In this document: positions 33,844 through 44,771 of the stretch, one piece after another
Numbering within the stretch: position 1 is the first letter of the stretch
Layout of the letters: each line of letters opens with the position of its first letter
DNA from: Punctularia strigosozonata HHB-11173 SS5
Lineage: Eukaryota > Basidiomycota > Agaricomycetes > Corticiales > Punctulariaceae
Direction: 5' to 3'
Assembly (NCBI RefSeq): GCF_000264995.1
Contig: NW_006767438.1
Location: 1 to 64,000 of the forward strand
DNA length: 64,000 nucleotides
Position numbers and translations under genes: made by a program
The notes under the pieces: generated by a model
Database searches by the model: none
What the model was told of the DNA's origin: nothing
Seen by the model: only the letters and a program-made list of their open reading frames with translations

Positions 33844-35899
33844 ATGCCCTCTATACTCGATGATAACTCCGTTACCCCAACTCCCACTTCGTTGGTGCCC
33901 AACTGTACGATTACAAAACAATTCACACTGGCGATACTAACACGTACTTGTAGTCATCAGATCCCCATCGCTGTCAATGGGTAGTCCGGTCTTTTGCGTC
34001 ACGACCACCTCCTTGGACATGAGCACGTCCCGTAGCTCCTCGGTTGTTGTCCCTATCGCGACGGAGACACGTACAGGGATGTCAACATTGACTCCGTTCG
34101 CACTAAACACTCCCACTGCGACTTCAACGACGTATAGCAGTATGACATGGAGCAGCTCGTCGCTCACGATTAGCGTCGTACCCATCGCTGGAGCCGCGGG
34201 GCACCACCATCACCACGCTGCAGCCGGGACCATCGTAGGCGCTGTTATTGGCGGACTCGTCGGGCTGATTTTGGTTCTTCTTGGTATGTGTTCCCACACT
34301 CATTACTGAACGAAGGCACCCTGAATTCCGACACTCAAAATTTTCGTCACTGATACAATCTCGTATTCACAGCCTTGTTTTTCATTATACGCCATTACCG
34401 TCGCAGACGTGGTGCTTACTTCGAAGGTCGCGGCCTCAATGAATCCGACACGCCTTTCGGCGGCGCAGGCCTCGTGCCCGTCCAATCGCGAGTGGGGCCC
34501 CAATCGGCGAACGGGATCAACAGGAATGGCGCAGGCCCGATCTCTGTCGAATGGAATGAGCAAGACCATCCTGCGGTCGTCAGTCGTGCGGAGCACGATA
34601 CTGGTATGAATCACCACATGTCTCTAGTATTGTATTGATGTATCCAGCACAGATGATCCTACACAGGTATCTGCTGGGAGATCCTTGGATAACCATGGTT
34701 TCGACGTGCCGCAGAGCGCCATTGCCTGGGCGCATGGGCGTGCTCCCGACCAGCTTTCCCATGAGTCCTCTTTGAACCAAGGGGTACGTGAGCCTGTACG
34801 TGCTCGTGACAAGTCGATGTCCGGCCTTTCCCTCGGAAACGCGAGCGAAATAAGCGCTGCTCCAGCAGCGCCAGCGCTGACGGATCGAACAACCCCGTCG
34901 CGGTCCGTAGTTATCGCAGCCTGCGATCTCAGCCATTCCCTCTCCGTTACCTCGCGAAGCGAGCGCGCACAACACACAGGGCCTCCAATGGTCATCGGAA
35001 GTCCCACCGAATGGGCTACTGAAGCGCTTCCGCAGGCTGTAGTAGAACAGGAGTGGCAGCTCACGAAAGCCTCCAGCGCGGGCATGAACCGACCACCAGC
35101 CAAGGTCACTGATATCGCCCAGGATCTGCGCTTCCGCGACGTTCTCGCCTCAGCCGCGAACGAAGTGCGCGCCGATCCGACCACCGACCTCGGCACCGAG
35201 GCAAACATTAGGCGGCTCGTTCGACTTGCATACCATCAGCCGGTCATCTATTGTGATGACAGCGGGTCGATGGAGACTCCGGACTGCTTGACTATGACGC
35301 GCTTCGAACGTCTTCGGCAGGTGGTCTGGCACATAGCGCGCGTTGCGAATAGGCTAATTCCAGAAGACATGGGCGTCCACTTGCGATTTATCAACCATCC
35401 CTCCTCGAGCGACCACGACGACCTCAGCGCGACGAGGGCTCGAACCATCGTGAACGCTGTGCACCCTACAGGTGGGACGGCACTAGGCACCGAACTTGAG
35501 TCTCGGATCCTGCAACCACTGGTATACGACGTTCTCGATGACCCTAGAGGCGCTCGTCTGAAACGTCCACTCCTCGTGTGCACCATCACAGACGGTGCAC
35601 CTACCGACAGAAACAGAGATGCTTTCAAAGACGCTATCCTGCGCTGCAAACGTCGGATTGTCCAGGCCGGATACGACTCCAAGACGGTCATATTCTCCAT
35701 CAGCCACATTGGGCAGGACCCCGAAGCCGTGCGGTTCGTGGGATCGCTCAGGCGCGATAAAGAGATCAAGGACGTGATTTACTGCACGAGCGACAGTCTC
35801 GACGGAAGGTTCGACGAACTGCAGGGTAATGAAAGGGGGATGGAGGTTTGGCTGTTGGAACTTCTAACGAATGCCCTGATGGACATAGAGCATCAGTGA
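33844..35899 (+). CDS. single-pass membrane protein with cytosolic von Willebrand A domain
   Basis: Exon 1 (33844-33904) starts MPSILDDNSVTPTPTSLVPN and joins exon 2 (from 33954) by a GTACGA donor, a GATACTAACACG branch and a TTGTAG acceptor, so the frame continues FIRSPSLSMGSPVFCVTTTS. A Ser/Thr-rich outer region ends in a natural HHHHH and a membrane helix (GTIVGAVIGGLVGLILVLLA, then LFFIIRHYRRRR) that spans one intron. The basic stop-transfer segment puts the C-terminal side in the cytosol. A further intron (donor after DTG) leads in frame to a linker and a vWA domain: VIYCDDSGSMETP has the MIDAS DxSxS, HPTGGTALGTEL has the Thr and CTITDGAPTDRN has the Asp, so the metal site looks intact. 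The chain ends at 35899. No name known to me fits this domain order. Confidence 0.65.
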
Positions 35900-36321
35900 C
35901 GAGACTCAAGGAATGCCGCATGGTTTCTAATCTTCTCCGTTGACTGAGCGTACGCTTGACGCGCACTTGCAACTCGGGCTGATATATATTCTTGTACTAT
36001 ACCCTATAGATGGTGATGGTGCGCGCATATTGTCTCTTGGTCAATACGAGATCGTCTTGGGGTTCACTATCGACGATCGTCTTGGATCCGCGTCAATGCT
36101 CATCTTCCCATGCAAATGGGAGAAAACCATATTGCCGCTAAGATTATCCTCGTACATCACGACACACTGTTATACCAACGTGAACCCGCGATAGGTCCGA
36201 GCTCGTGAAATGCCACCGAAGGAGATGCATGACTCCGTATCATATTCATGATATAGCATACAGCAATGAGAAAGCGAGATGATATGAGTGCGAGAATAGA
36301 AGCGCCCAAGGAACGCCCAGT
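35900..36321. other. intergenic, converging 3' ends
   Basis: No gene. Contains the 3' regions of the vWA gene and of eL14. Confidence 0.5.
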
Positions 36322-37172
36322 TTATGCCTTGGACTTCTTGACGGACTTGCGGACGGTGTCCCGGCGTTGCTTTTTGAGGAGCATGACGTTGAAGCGCTCG
36401 AAGTCGCCGAGCTTTCTCCTCGCGGCGATCGCAGCGCGCTTTTGTGCCCATGCGGACTTCTCCCACTGCGCGGCGAGTAAGTACCGCAGATTCAGCGAAG
36501 AATGGGGAATCGGAGGGGCGGAGGGGAGGTTAACTCGCATACGAACCTTCTCAAGGGTGCCCGCCTTCTCAAGCTTGGCCTTCACGACGCCAGAGCCTGC
36601 GGCACGAGGGAGTCCAGGAACAACAAGAGGCGTGAGGGTCAGATGCTTGTAGCGGAAGGACTGCCGAGGAACGCCAGTTGTAGGGCCATCGATGATCGCC
36701 TAGGTACCGCAATTCAGTGAAAACGATGGCCTAGCAGACTTTAGACGCACCCGGTTGTGGTCGATAATCTCAGCGATGACCGCAACGTTTCCAGCGCTCG
36801 GGCCGGAGTTGACGAGGACGACTAAATGAGTATGCTAGTCAGCACCAACCAGCTCGGACTCTGAAGCATATCAGGACGCACCACGGCCGACCTCGACGAA
36901 GCGCTTGAATGTGGATTGCTCCTGGCAGAACAACGATATCAGCGCCATTCAGCCTTCGAGGACGCCATAATAAGGAAAGGCCATCCTCCGGAGCCCAACG
37001 TCGACCGCATCCCAGAGTGCGAATCCGTCCCAGCAGAACTGTCCCAGAGCGTCATCCGACCATCCTGCAGCCCATCCATCGCGTCCTTCCATTCCTTGGG
37101 CCTCCCATTGTTCCTCATCACTCGCCCAGCGTACGGATGGCCCTCCAACAGTGAAACTGAGCTCACAGGCAT
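36322..37172 (-). CDS. RPL14: 60S ribosomal protein eL14
   Basis: Minus-strand exons read STFKRFVEVGRV, VLVNSGPSAGNVAVIAEIID, then AIIDGPTTGVPRQSFRYKHL, TLTPLVVPGLPRAAGSGVVK and, after an intron, WEKSAWAQKRAAIAARRKLG with DFERFNVMLLKKQRRDTVRK to the stop at 36322. This is the full eL14 pattern (KOW/SH3-like N-terminal part, basic helical tail). Introns: 36900-36840 region (donor GTGCGT), the one before AIIDG, and one with a GTTCGT donor before WEKS. The start is uncertain. One choice is ATG at 37172 (MP then a GTGAGC donor and a 230-base first intron to EQSTFKRF), which suits a ribosomal protein. The alternative is ATG at 36948 with no intron. The larger span is given. Confidence 0.75.
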
Positions 37173-38430
37173 TGCTGATCTTGCTGTTTCGTCGTCAACG
37201 CCGGCGGCGGGCTTGAGTTCGGGGTTGCGTTGCAGATTTCGCACGCCACCGAAGCTATGCGGCGGCCGAGTCCGAGTTCCCTCAAGCTCGTTCACTTTCG
37301 TCCATGCTACAGTACGAATGCATCTATGACCTATGACATATCAAGGCACTCGAGCTGCTATGTGCCTAGTATATCCACAGCCTATGCGCTTCCAGCGCCG
37401 GACTTGCCTATGGTCCACATGGGATCCTTGTGCGACAAGCATAAGAATAACCGGTCTTCATTCCAGAACAAGAATTCTCTATTTGCAAACCGGGAATGAT
37501 CGTGGATGTGAGTTTCTCATGGTAAGTACGCCCAGCACGTTGTGTATGCTGGATTGACAGCGTGTAAGTCGCGCTCAGAGACATCCGCCAGTGGATAGCT
37601 TCAGGGCGTATGCAAACGCGAAGCCATCATGACTCACTCCGTGGTGACCCAAAGGCCTCGGGCGACTGGATTCAGTTATAACCCATGGTACACCCTATAT
37701 GCAAGGTATAGCTTACCCGTCACGGACGCAGCATGCATGATAACCCCGACGCTACTCATGGGTTCTGCCTGCCAAGCACAGCCTATGGGCGCCTGCAACA
37801 ATCTTCCTTTCTCCCTCTCTTCTTCTCCGGCTCTTCTTCTGGGTACCACCGTTGATTTTATACCCATGCTTATCGTGCAGTTGCATAGCCCCTTCAATCA
37901 AACCAACAGGTTCCTCAGGCCCCGTCACCAACCTTATGCTCCTTCGCATCTTCTCACTCAGCCGCGAATAGCATCGGTGAATGTATCATCATCCATAACA
38001 CGCTCTGCATCTACCTCCAAAGCATCTATCACCTATCCTTGGGAGTTGCCGGTGCGCCTCCGCGTTCTCAGGCAATAAACATGTCCAACCGAACGATCTG
38101 ATATGTGCCGTCATCGGTGAGCCTTCGGTAGTGCCCTTATCTGTGAGCTCCACTGGGATTGCAAGGTCTTGCGCATCCTACGTTCTACCGTTCGCGGTGG
38201 CGCATCAAGCGAGCGTGATCGCGATCATGATCATGTTGGCTCTCCCGGTTTGCGAGCGGAAACGTACGCCCGCGCTCCTCCGCGCTCGCAGGGATGCATC
38301 ACTGCGAAGATTGGACCACCGGGTGGGACCAAAACGGAATATTGCCCGATGCCTCGAACATGTATAAGAAGCCGGTGCCGGGATTGCTCCGCCTTGGGCG
38401 TTGACTCACCGCAGGGCCATCCGTGCATCT
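37173..38430. other. intergenic / unassigned
   Basis: Several open frames up to about 150 codons (plus 37629-38078 and a minus frame near 37750-37950) have no motif and no clear splice partners. They may be remains of a gene. Nothing can be claimed. Confidence 0.4.
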
Positions 38431-38436
38431 GCACAT

Positions 38437-39942
38437 ATGTCGGACTCGGCAGCTTTCGCCGCGGCAACGCATCTGCTGGAGATTTCTGGTATCGTCCAAT
38501 CCGCTCTCTGCGGTCTCTTCGGTAGGTTTCGATTCTCACTCCAATATTCATGCTTGAATTGAGATCTTCTCTAACAGGTGTTTACTTTTCGCTCTTTGTT
38601 CTCGCACTTTGGGCCACCCATGGGCGGTATGACATCCCTACGAGGCGCTTGAGGCTTGTTACCATAGTCCTGTGAGCATCCTGTATCAGAAGCCGGGACG
38701 AATTTGTTAATTCCGAGCACTCAGGTTTGTCGACCTTTGCGCGCACTTTATCGCGCGCTCGCTCCAGTTCGATCGCTCTCGGATCCTCCAGCCATCCAAT
38801 AGAGAGTTCTTCAAGTGGAGCATTCCGCTCATTGTTATCGGGAAGTTCGTTGTTTGTCCTCTCTGTGCAAATCGTAGCACTGACGTCTTCCACAGCGTGA
38901 CCACCACCTTCGCTGTATGTTCCGTGAATTCTACATTGTGGATGATGCTAACTGATGGCACACCAGGGATTGTGCTCGGACGGCCTCTTGGCTTGGCGTT
39001 TCTACGTTCTTTACGACCGTAAAAAATGGGCCCTCTATATTCCGGGCACCTTCGTGGTCATCAACGCATGTGAGTTTTTCCCTCTTGATCGCATAGCTAA
39101 TATACCTGGGGAGGCTGACGGGAAGCTTTGTAGTCCTGTGTTGGTCTGCGGACGCACAGCACTTGGCTGCGTATCACCACTACAACGAGTACGAAAACAC
39201 TCTCCTCGAGGTCACCCTACAAATCACCGTGGCGTGGGGATGGCTCATGTTTGCCATAAACACCTTACTGACAGGCGCAATTTTGGGCAAAATCATGTGA
39301 GACAACGGCCAGCTCTGATGGGCGCTGTTCTGATTATTACCGTCAAGTTATACAACGAAACGCAGTGCAGCGGTTTCCACCAAGTCAAAGAAATATGAGA
39401 CAGTGGTGCGCGCATGTATCGAGTCGGCGATGGTGACTTGGGTCGGCCTGCTGCTGTATGAGATTTGCTCATTGGCGCCGAACGGCCACGTTGTGGTACG
39501 TATACTCCTCCGAGGTTACTTGTTCCCAGCCGAGCTGACATATGTATGGCCAGACCAACTACGACGTCGGCTATGTGATGGCTTGCATTATACCTGTCTT
39601 CTTCGTGAGTTCGAGCTGTCAGAATTACACGTCCCCCTCGGCTGATATACGCAACTCCAGGGAATATCACAATGCCTCATCGTTGTGCGCGTCGCTCTGA
39701 CGAACGAGATCTCCAGCCGCACCGCGGCTGGCACCTCGGCCCTCCAACTCGAATCAGGCTCCACCAACCCATCATCCCGTAGACCAAAGGAATGCAGCAA
39801 AGCAGGAACAGATCCCCAGGACATCACCATGAATTCCTTCAACACCGAAAACAATTACAAGATGTACGAGGCCAGCTTTGGCGGCAATCCTGGCAATCCT
39901 TTCGGAGAAGAACATATCCTTAACCTGGCACCACATTGCTAA
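38437..39942 (+). CDS. second type of mushroom 7TM membrane protein
   Basis: Start MSDSAAFAAATHLLEISGIV at 38437. Exons join across GT-AG introns to give GVYFSLFVLALWATHGRYDI, RLVTIVLFVDLCAHFIARSL, EFFKWSIPLIVIG, then GLCSDGLLAWRFYVLYDRKK and WALYIPGTFVVINA, then WSADAQHLAAYHHYNEYENT, LEVTLQITVAWGWLMFAINT and LLTGAILGKIM. Further exons give the last helices and a soluble tail (SAMVTWVGLLLYEIC, YDVGYVMACIIPVFFGISQC, LIVVRVALTNEISSR). The pattern DGLLAWRFYVLYDR with W.LYIPG is that of another orphan seven-helix family of Agaricomycetes. One intron (about 38843-38891) has a GTTCGT donor if the chain IGNVTTTFAGLCSDG is correct. Role unknown. Confidence 0.6.
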
Positions 39943-40634
39943 ACTCTTCTGCTGCACCCGAGCGCTGTTTTTATCATTGTTGCCTATATCTTGACGCTGA
40001 TCATATGTATGTTCCTATGAAGATCATTGCTTGTAGTTGAGGAACGACTCAAAAACTTGTATGATTGCCTGTAACAGTATGGCGTATAGTTCCCGCCTGT
40101 TCGTCTTGTAATAGAATGTAAGGACCCAGGCTGGTCGCGCTCATGCATCAGTCCCTACGACCTATAGGGTGGCGGGCCGCGGTTGCCCGGTTTCATCGTG
40201 CATGCCTCACACTTTATATCCGAGTGTCGAGCTGGCCGACGATGATACGATCCGCCAGGTATTGCAACTGAACACGCGGACGGTCGTTTCCTATAGGAGT
40301 CTACAAGCCTGGCCGAATAGACACATCTACTGGACGAACCATCCTCAGATGGACTCGCCTCGACGTTTGCTCTTCCGGAACAACACTGCGAACGCCTTTT
40401 GCCCTCACCGAAGTTTCACCGCCCGCGTTCACCTGCTCGCTGGTGCTGGTCCCGTGGTTGACCTCGCTTGCCTGAGCGCCTTCTCTCACCCCCTTCCCGC
40501 CATGTAACATCATCTATCCATGCAATACGTACCATCTCAGCACCCGCGGCGGCAATCAATCCGCAAGATAAATCCCGCGTAGGCCCTGCGAGACGGGTCC
40601 CCGTTCGCCTGCCCCCAGAGTTGGAAGGATTGGG
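39943..40634. other. intergenic
   Basis: No gene seen. Promoter of the CE16 esterase gene lies here. Confidence 0.5.
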
Positions 40635-41901
40635 ATGTTACTCTCTACGCTCCTCGCCGCGAGCTTGGCCATCGCAAGCACCTCTGCCGCCTCTCCTCCC
40701 TTTGGCAAGCACATAAAAAACGTCGTCACCTTCGGCGACTCGTACACAGGTCGGTGTTCCAATGTTATCCGCGGTCTTCATCCGATCGGCTAACCTCTCG
40801 ACTCGCGCATTTCAGACAGCACCGAGTTCATCGTGACAGGAGGAACGACCTGGCCCGAGTACCTCGCGGATTACGCCCACCTGAACCTCTTCCCGTTCGC
40901 CATCTCCGGCGCGACGTGCAACAACCTCTCGACCCCTCGCTTGCTGTTCCCAGACGTGCTACACGACGAGCTCGGCGCGTACTTCAACCTCACGAATAAC
41001 CACACCGTATCGCTCAAGCCCGACGAGACGCTGTACACTGTCTGGATCGGTCAGCCCCAGCCTTCCGTCCCATGAGGGATCAGAACGCTGACGCAAGGGT
41101 GGACGCCCGCAGGCACGAACGATGTCGGTGCGGGAGAGCTGATCACAGGACAGTCGACTCCCGGCGTGAGCATCGTGAACGTCTCGCAATGCGGCCTCCA
41201 GGTCATCGAGACCTTGTACAACTCTGGAGCACGCAACTTCCTCTTCCAGAACGTGAGTCGACTCGAAGGCGTTTCAATGGACACATGGTTAACCCTACAT
41301 GACGGACCAGATGGTACCCCTCGACAAACTGCCGATGTACTCAGCCGATGCGTACCCGGTGCGTCTGATAACGATCTGCGTAGAGAGAAAAAAAACAAGA
41401 GCTCACCTGCGAACAGGACAAGTACTGGACCGCGCAGAGGAACACGACGGAATGGAACGTGGTACGTCTTTCTTGCCCGTCGCTTCGGCTCGTTTCTCGA
41501 ACTGACCCCTCGGTGCACAGTTCATGAAAGAGCTCGTCGCGGCCGGGAACGAGCTCTCCAAGCTCTACATCGAACTCACGATCCCGAAACTGAAGGGCGC
41601 CACGATCGGCTATTTTGACTCGCACGCGCTCTTCACCGACATGGTCGACCACCCGGCGCTCTACCTGAACGGCACCGCGCTGCTGAACGTGACCGGCGCC
41701 GCCTCCGCGTGCGTGTACGCGCTGAACGAGAGCACGTCCGACCCGGGCGTGTGCACGGTCGCGACGGGGTCTGATAAAGACAGCTTCTTGTGGTTCGACG
41801 AGCTGCATCCGAGCGAGCAGGCGGATCGGATCGTGGCGAGAGAGATCGCCAAGGCGTTGAACGGGACGAGCGAGCGGTGGACGACGGTGTTCAGAGGCTG
41901 A
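40635..41901 (+). CDS. secreted CE16/GDSL-type acetylesterase
   Basis: Start MLLSTLLAASLAIASTSAAS is a signal peptide. The GDSL-type blocks are in order: block I VTFGDSYTDSTEF (catalytic Ser after FGD), with an intron between YT and DS, then GGTTWPEYLADYAHLNLFPF and GATCNN, block III GTNDVGAGEL (Gly/Asn oxyanion site) and the C-terminal block V SFLWFDELHPSEQADRIVAR with the Asp-x-x-His pair. About six exons join in frame. Length near 340 residues fits the CE16 family of fungal acetylesterases that remove acetyl groups from hemicellulose oligosaccharides outside the cell. Many N-glycosylation sites (NLTNN, NGT, NVT) are present. The catalytic set is intact. Confidence 0.8.
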
Positions 41902-42103
41902 GAGCGCCGATGCGCGCATGTATTACCGATAGATCGCGACAATCACACGGATGTTTGTGAGAATACAGGTTGTTTGTTTCTAGGTCGTACCCGACGAGGC
42001 ATACATCGCTACAAATCTAAGGCTACAACTATTATTATTGATTAGGTATACTCTACCGGTTAAGTATAAGGGGAGGGTATCGTTGGGTTCAATATAGTGC
42101 ATA

Positions 42104-42982
42104 TCACTGCGTCGCCTTGGGCTTGGGAGATCCCTTTTTCCACTTGCTGCCACCAGAGCCGAACAAACGCCTGAATAGGCTGTTCTCGCGCGCCATGAGG
42201 CGTCGCTTGGCCGCGCGGCGGAAGCGTTCGCGGCAGCAGAGGACGAAGAGCGCCTTGATGAGGGCGTCGAGGTCGGCCTGGGGAAGGTAGGTATGCGCGA
42301 GGAGGTGGAGCGCGTAGTTGTGCGTGGGCAGGTCGGCGAGCATCCACTGCACGTGCGGCGAGGGACGCGTCGGGCGTGCGGACGGGCTGGGGGTTTGGGA
42401 GGACTCGGCGTGGAGGGCGTCGAGGAACAGCGGGTTGAGAGCTAAGGGCTCGGGCGTGCGCGAGCAGCATGCGAAGCTCAGAGCGGCGCCTGTGCGGGGA
42501 TAGATGATCAGATCGGTGCGCATGGCGTGGATGAGGAGCAGAAGAAGCTTACATCGTAGCTCAGGGGGTATCTGCGTGCGGACGTGGTGCCGGACATCGT
42601 CGACGATGGCGTCGAACATGAAATCGTACTGCACGTCGTCGCACGGGTCGAGATGGAGCCCGGTTTCGAGGCATTGGCGGACGTGCTCGGCGTACTCGGC
42701 TTTCCAGCCGGCCGTCGCGGTCGGGGCACCTTTGGGGGGCGACGGAGGGAGGAAGAGCGCGAGATCGGAGTTGCTCTCCCAGTTGGGTTGGCGGAGGAGC
42801 GAGAGCCAGGGCTCGAACGACGCGTGGCTCGCGTACGCGGGCAGGAGGTGCTCTTCAGGCGTGTGGAGCAGGTCCTCGGCGTACGACGGTGGCGGTGTCC
42901 CGTCGAAGGTGAACGCGCTCGAAGACGCGATCGGACCCGAGGGCGGGAGGGTGTGATCGGTGGGCTTAATCGCGGCAAGCAT
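42104..42982 (-). CDS. hypothetical protein, intronless
   Basis: A single open frame of 292 residues starting MLAAIKPTDHTLPPSGPIAS on the minus strand, unusual here for lacking introns. The middle is helical and shows LAYDFMFDAIVDDVRHHV-like and LLLLLIHAMRTDLIIYPRTG segments. The end is basic (RERFRRAAKRRLMARENS, then KWKKGSPKPKATQ), which could bind nucleic acid or be a nuclear signal. No domain is recognised. A TATA-like TTATAAAC stands about 100 bases upstream. Likely a basidiomycete-specific conserved protein. Confidence 0.6.
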   Translation of the reverse strand: MLAAIKPTDHTLPPSGPIASSSAFTFDGTPPPSYAEDLLHTPEEHLLPAYASHASFEPWLSLLRQPNWESNSDLALFLPPSPPKGAPTATAGWKAEYAEHVRQCLETGLHLDPCDDVQYDFMFDAIVDDVRHHVRTQIPPELRCKLLLLLIHAMRTDLIIYPRTGAALSFACCSRTPEPLALNPLFLDALHAESSQTPSPSARPTRPSPHVQWMLADLPTHNYALHLLAHTYLPQADLDALIKALFVLCCRERFRRAAKRRLMARENSLFRRLFGSGGSKWKKGSPKPKATQ

Positions 42983-44771
42983 CGCGAGAGTAGGTTCAGG
43001 GAAGACGAGGAGGGCTATGGTGGTGTTCGACGGCGAGAGCGAGCGTCGGGGAGGTGGTTGGTGATGGCCATCTCGCCCGGGGGTTTATAACTCGCTGGCA
43101 CGGTAGGGTCGTCGCTCTGGACCAGGGCGGACAAACGATCGGCGGCGGGCGTGCAAGGATAGTCCTGCCAGCTAGGACGGCACCGGACAGCGAGACAAGC
43201 CAATCGACGACCAGGGCGGGACAAGGATGAGCGGAAAGCCGATGCCCAGCCGCCGAACTCTGGCCCGGGCTCGGCAATACAGCGGCCAGAGTGTCGGCCC
43301 GTCGGAGTAAGTGCGGCATTTCTCGGCACCCCTCCTGCACCTGCTTTATTTGGAATCCAATTTGTAGAGAGGGAAATACAAATACCCCTCAACGCGCCCT
43401 CCTGTTTGCGCGCCTATTTCACCCCTATTTCGGCCCCTTCCGAACAGCGTGTGCACACTGCTTCCCGCCAACGTCCTCCACGTTCCGTTCCCCTCCATCT
43501 CCGTTGATGACTCCGTCGGGCGACCACTTGCGCGACGCCAATTGACGCCATCTCGCAAACTCGTCTTCTCCGCCGGTGGCAGTTTGCGCAGGGCTTCATC
43601 TGCGTCCGAAGGCCACATGTTCCCCTATCTCGGCGTTTCAATCGTCTCGATGATTTATGCGGAAACAGGGGATTTTTCGTCTGGAGCGCGGACCGTAGGC
43701 TGGGCCAGCTCTCGGGCCCGGAGTCGTTGCCCCTACCCCTACCCCTGTGTGGGCGTTGTTGGAGTCCCGGAGGAGTTAATCTGCGTGTGTCAGCGTGTAA
43801 ACAACAGGAACGCGGAACGATGGGCCGTGAAAGCGTCGGTCTTGCATATGGATACAACAATGGCTGTTGTAGCTATGAAGTGAACCGCCTTCACTTTGCG
43901 GGATTGAATGTGGATCCCTGTGTCTGTCTTGTAGAACATGATGGTCTCCTCTCGCCACTCCGCAGCTTCGGGTTGGACGGTGGGTCACTACCGCCTCCTC
44001 TTCGTTGGGCACCCGCCTGCACCCGCGCCTTCGATGCGAGTGACAAATGCGTATTAGCATGCCCAAAGACTGTGATCCAGTCTCGCTCGAGGTGTACCTC
44101 GAGTTGTCGTGACAGAGGGGCATCTATGTTATCATTCGGTGCGATGCTCTCGGCGGGGTTACACCAGTCCACGTTATGACCATAGGACGCTGGTTCGTTC
44201 GAAAACCCACCCATCTTGCAGAAAACGGGTCGGCAAGGCGACTAGTATCCTCGCTTTCCCAAAGGTGCTCCGCTTCGTGTCCTCGCTTGCTATGCACGCA
44301 GCAAGTTCTCGTCCGCCGTATCGGTATCTATTTCCTCCCGTTCCATTGCGCTTGTCTGATTCTGTTTAACGCAACGAAGCACACTTAGCGCTGGTCGTTG
44401 CTTGGCTCCACCGCGGCACAGGTAATCATTCAATGTTCTGTATATGTTCCGCTCAGGACACCAACTTCAGAGCGCTGTGTTGAACCGCCGATATCTACGT
44501 TTGATATTCCTGATTCTCATGCTATCGGCTTCTGCTGCATCTATAGCTGGTTCTTGCTGGTGACCATACTCCTTTCTCATCAAAGCGAGCTATTCATGCA
44601 CCGTGGGCAATGTACAAGACGCTATAATGAAGAAGAGGACGATCCACTGGCATACTCGCCTTCGTGTTACATTCCCCCACCTTGACCACAAGCCTAGTTT
44701 CTGAAACTCGCCGACTGCGTCGAGAGTAGTGTGTCGCTGGTTCCGGCACTTTCAACCGCTAGTAGGACTCC
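42983..44771. other. unassigned 1.8-kb stretch
   Basis: Several GC-rich open frames overlap on both strands between 43000 and 44200, but none has a motif, signal or splice continuity. Between about 44240 and 44690 a plus-strand stretch encodes short hydrophobic segments. It might be remains of a membrane protein gene, but frames and introns do not support a model. Confidence 0.4.

Noticed and set aside
34624-35208. 194-residue minus-strand open frame across the vWA gene
   Set aside because: Shadow of the plus-strand gene, which has conserved vWA motifs. The minus frame has none.
36939-37295. 118-residue minus-strand open frame upstream of eL14
   Set aside because: No motif. It overlaps the proposed first intron and is probably chance in GC-rich sequence.
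37629-38078. 149-residue plus-strand open frame with hydrophobic stretches
   Set aside because: No match to any family I know and an equally good frame runs on the other strand, so not listed as a gene.
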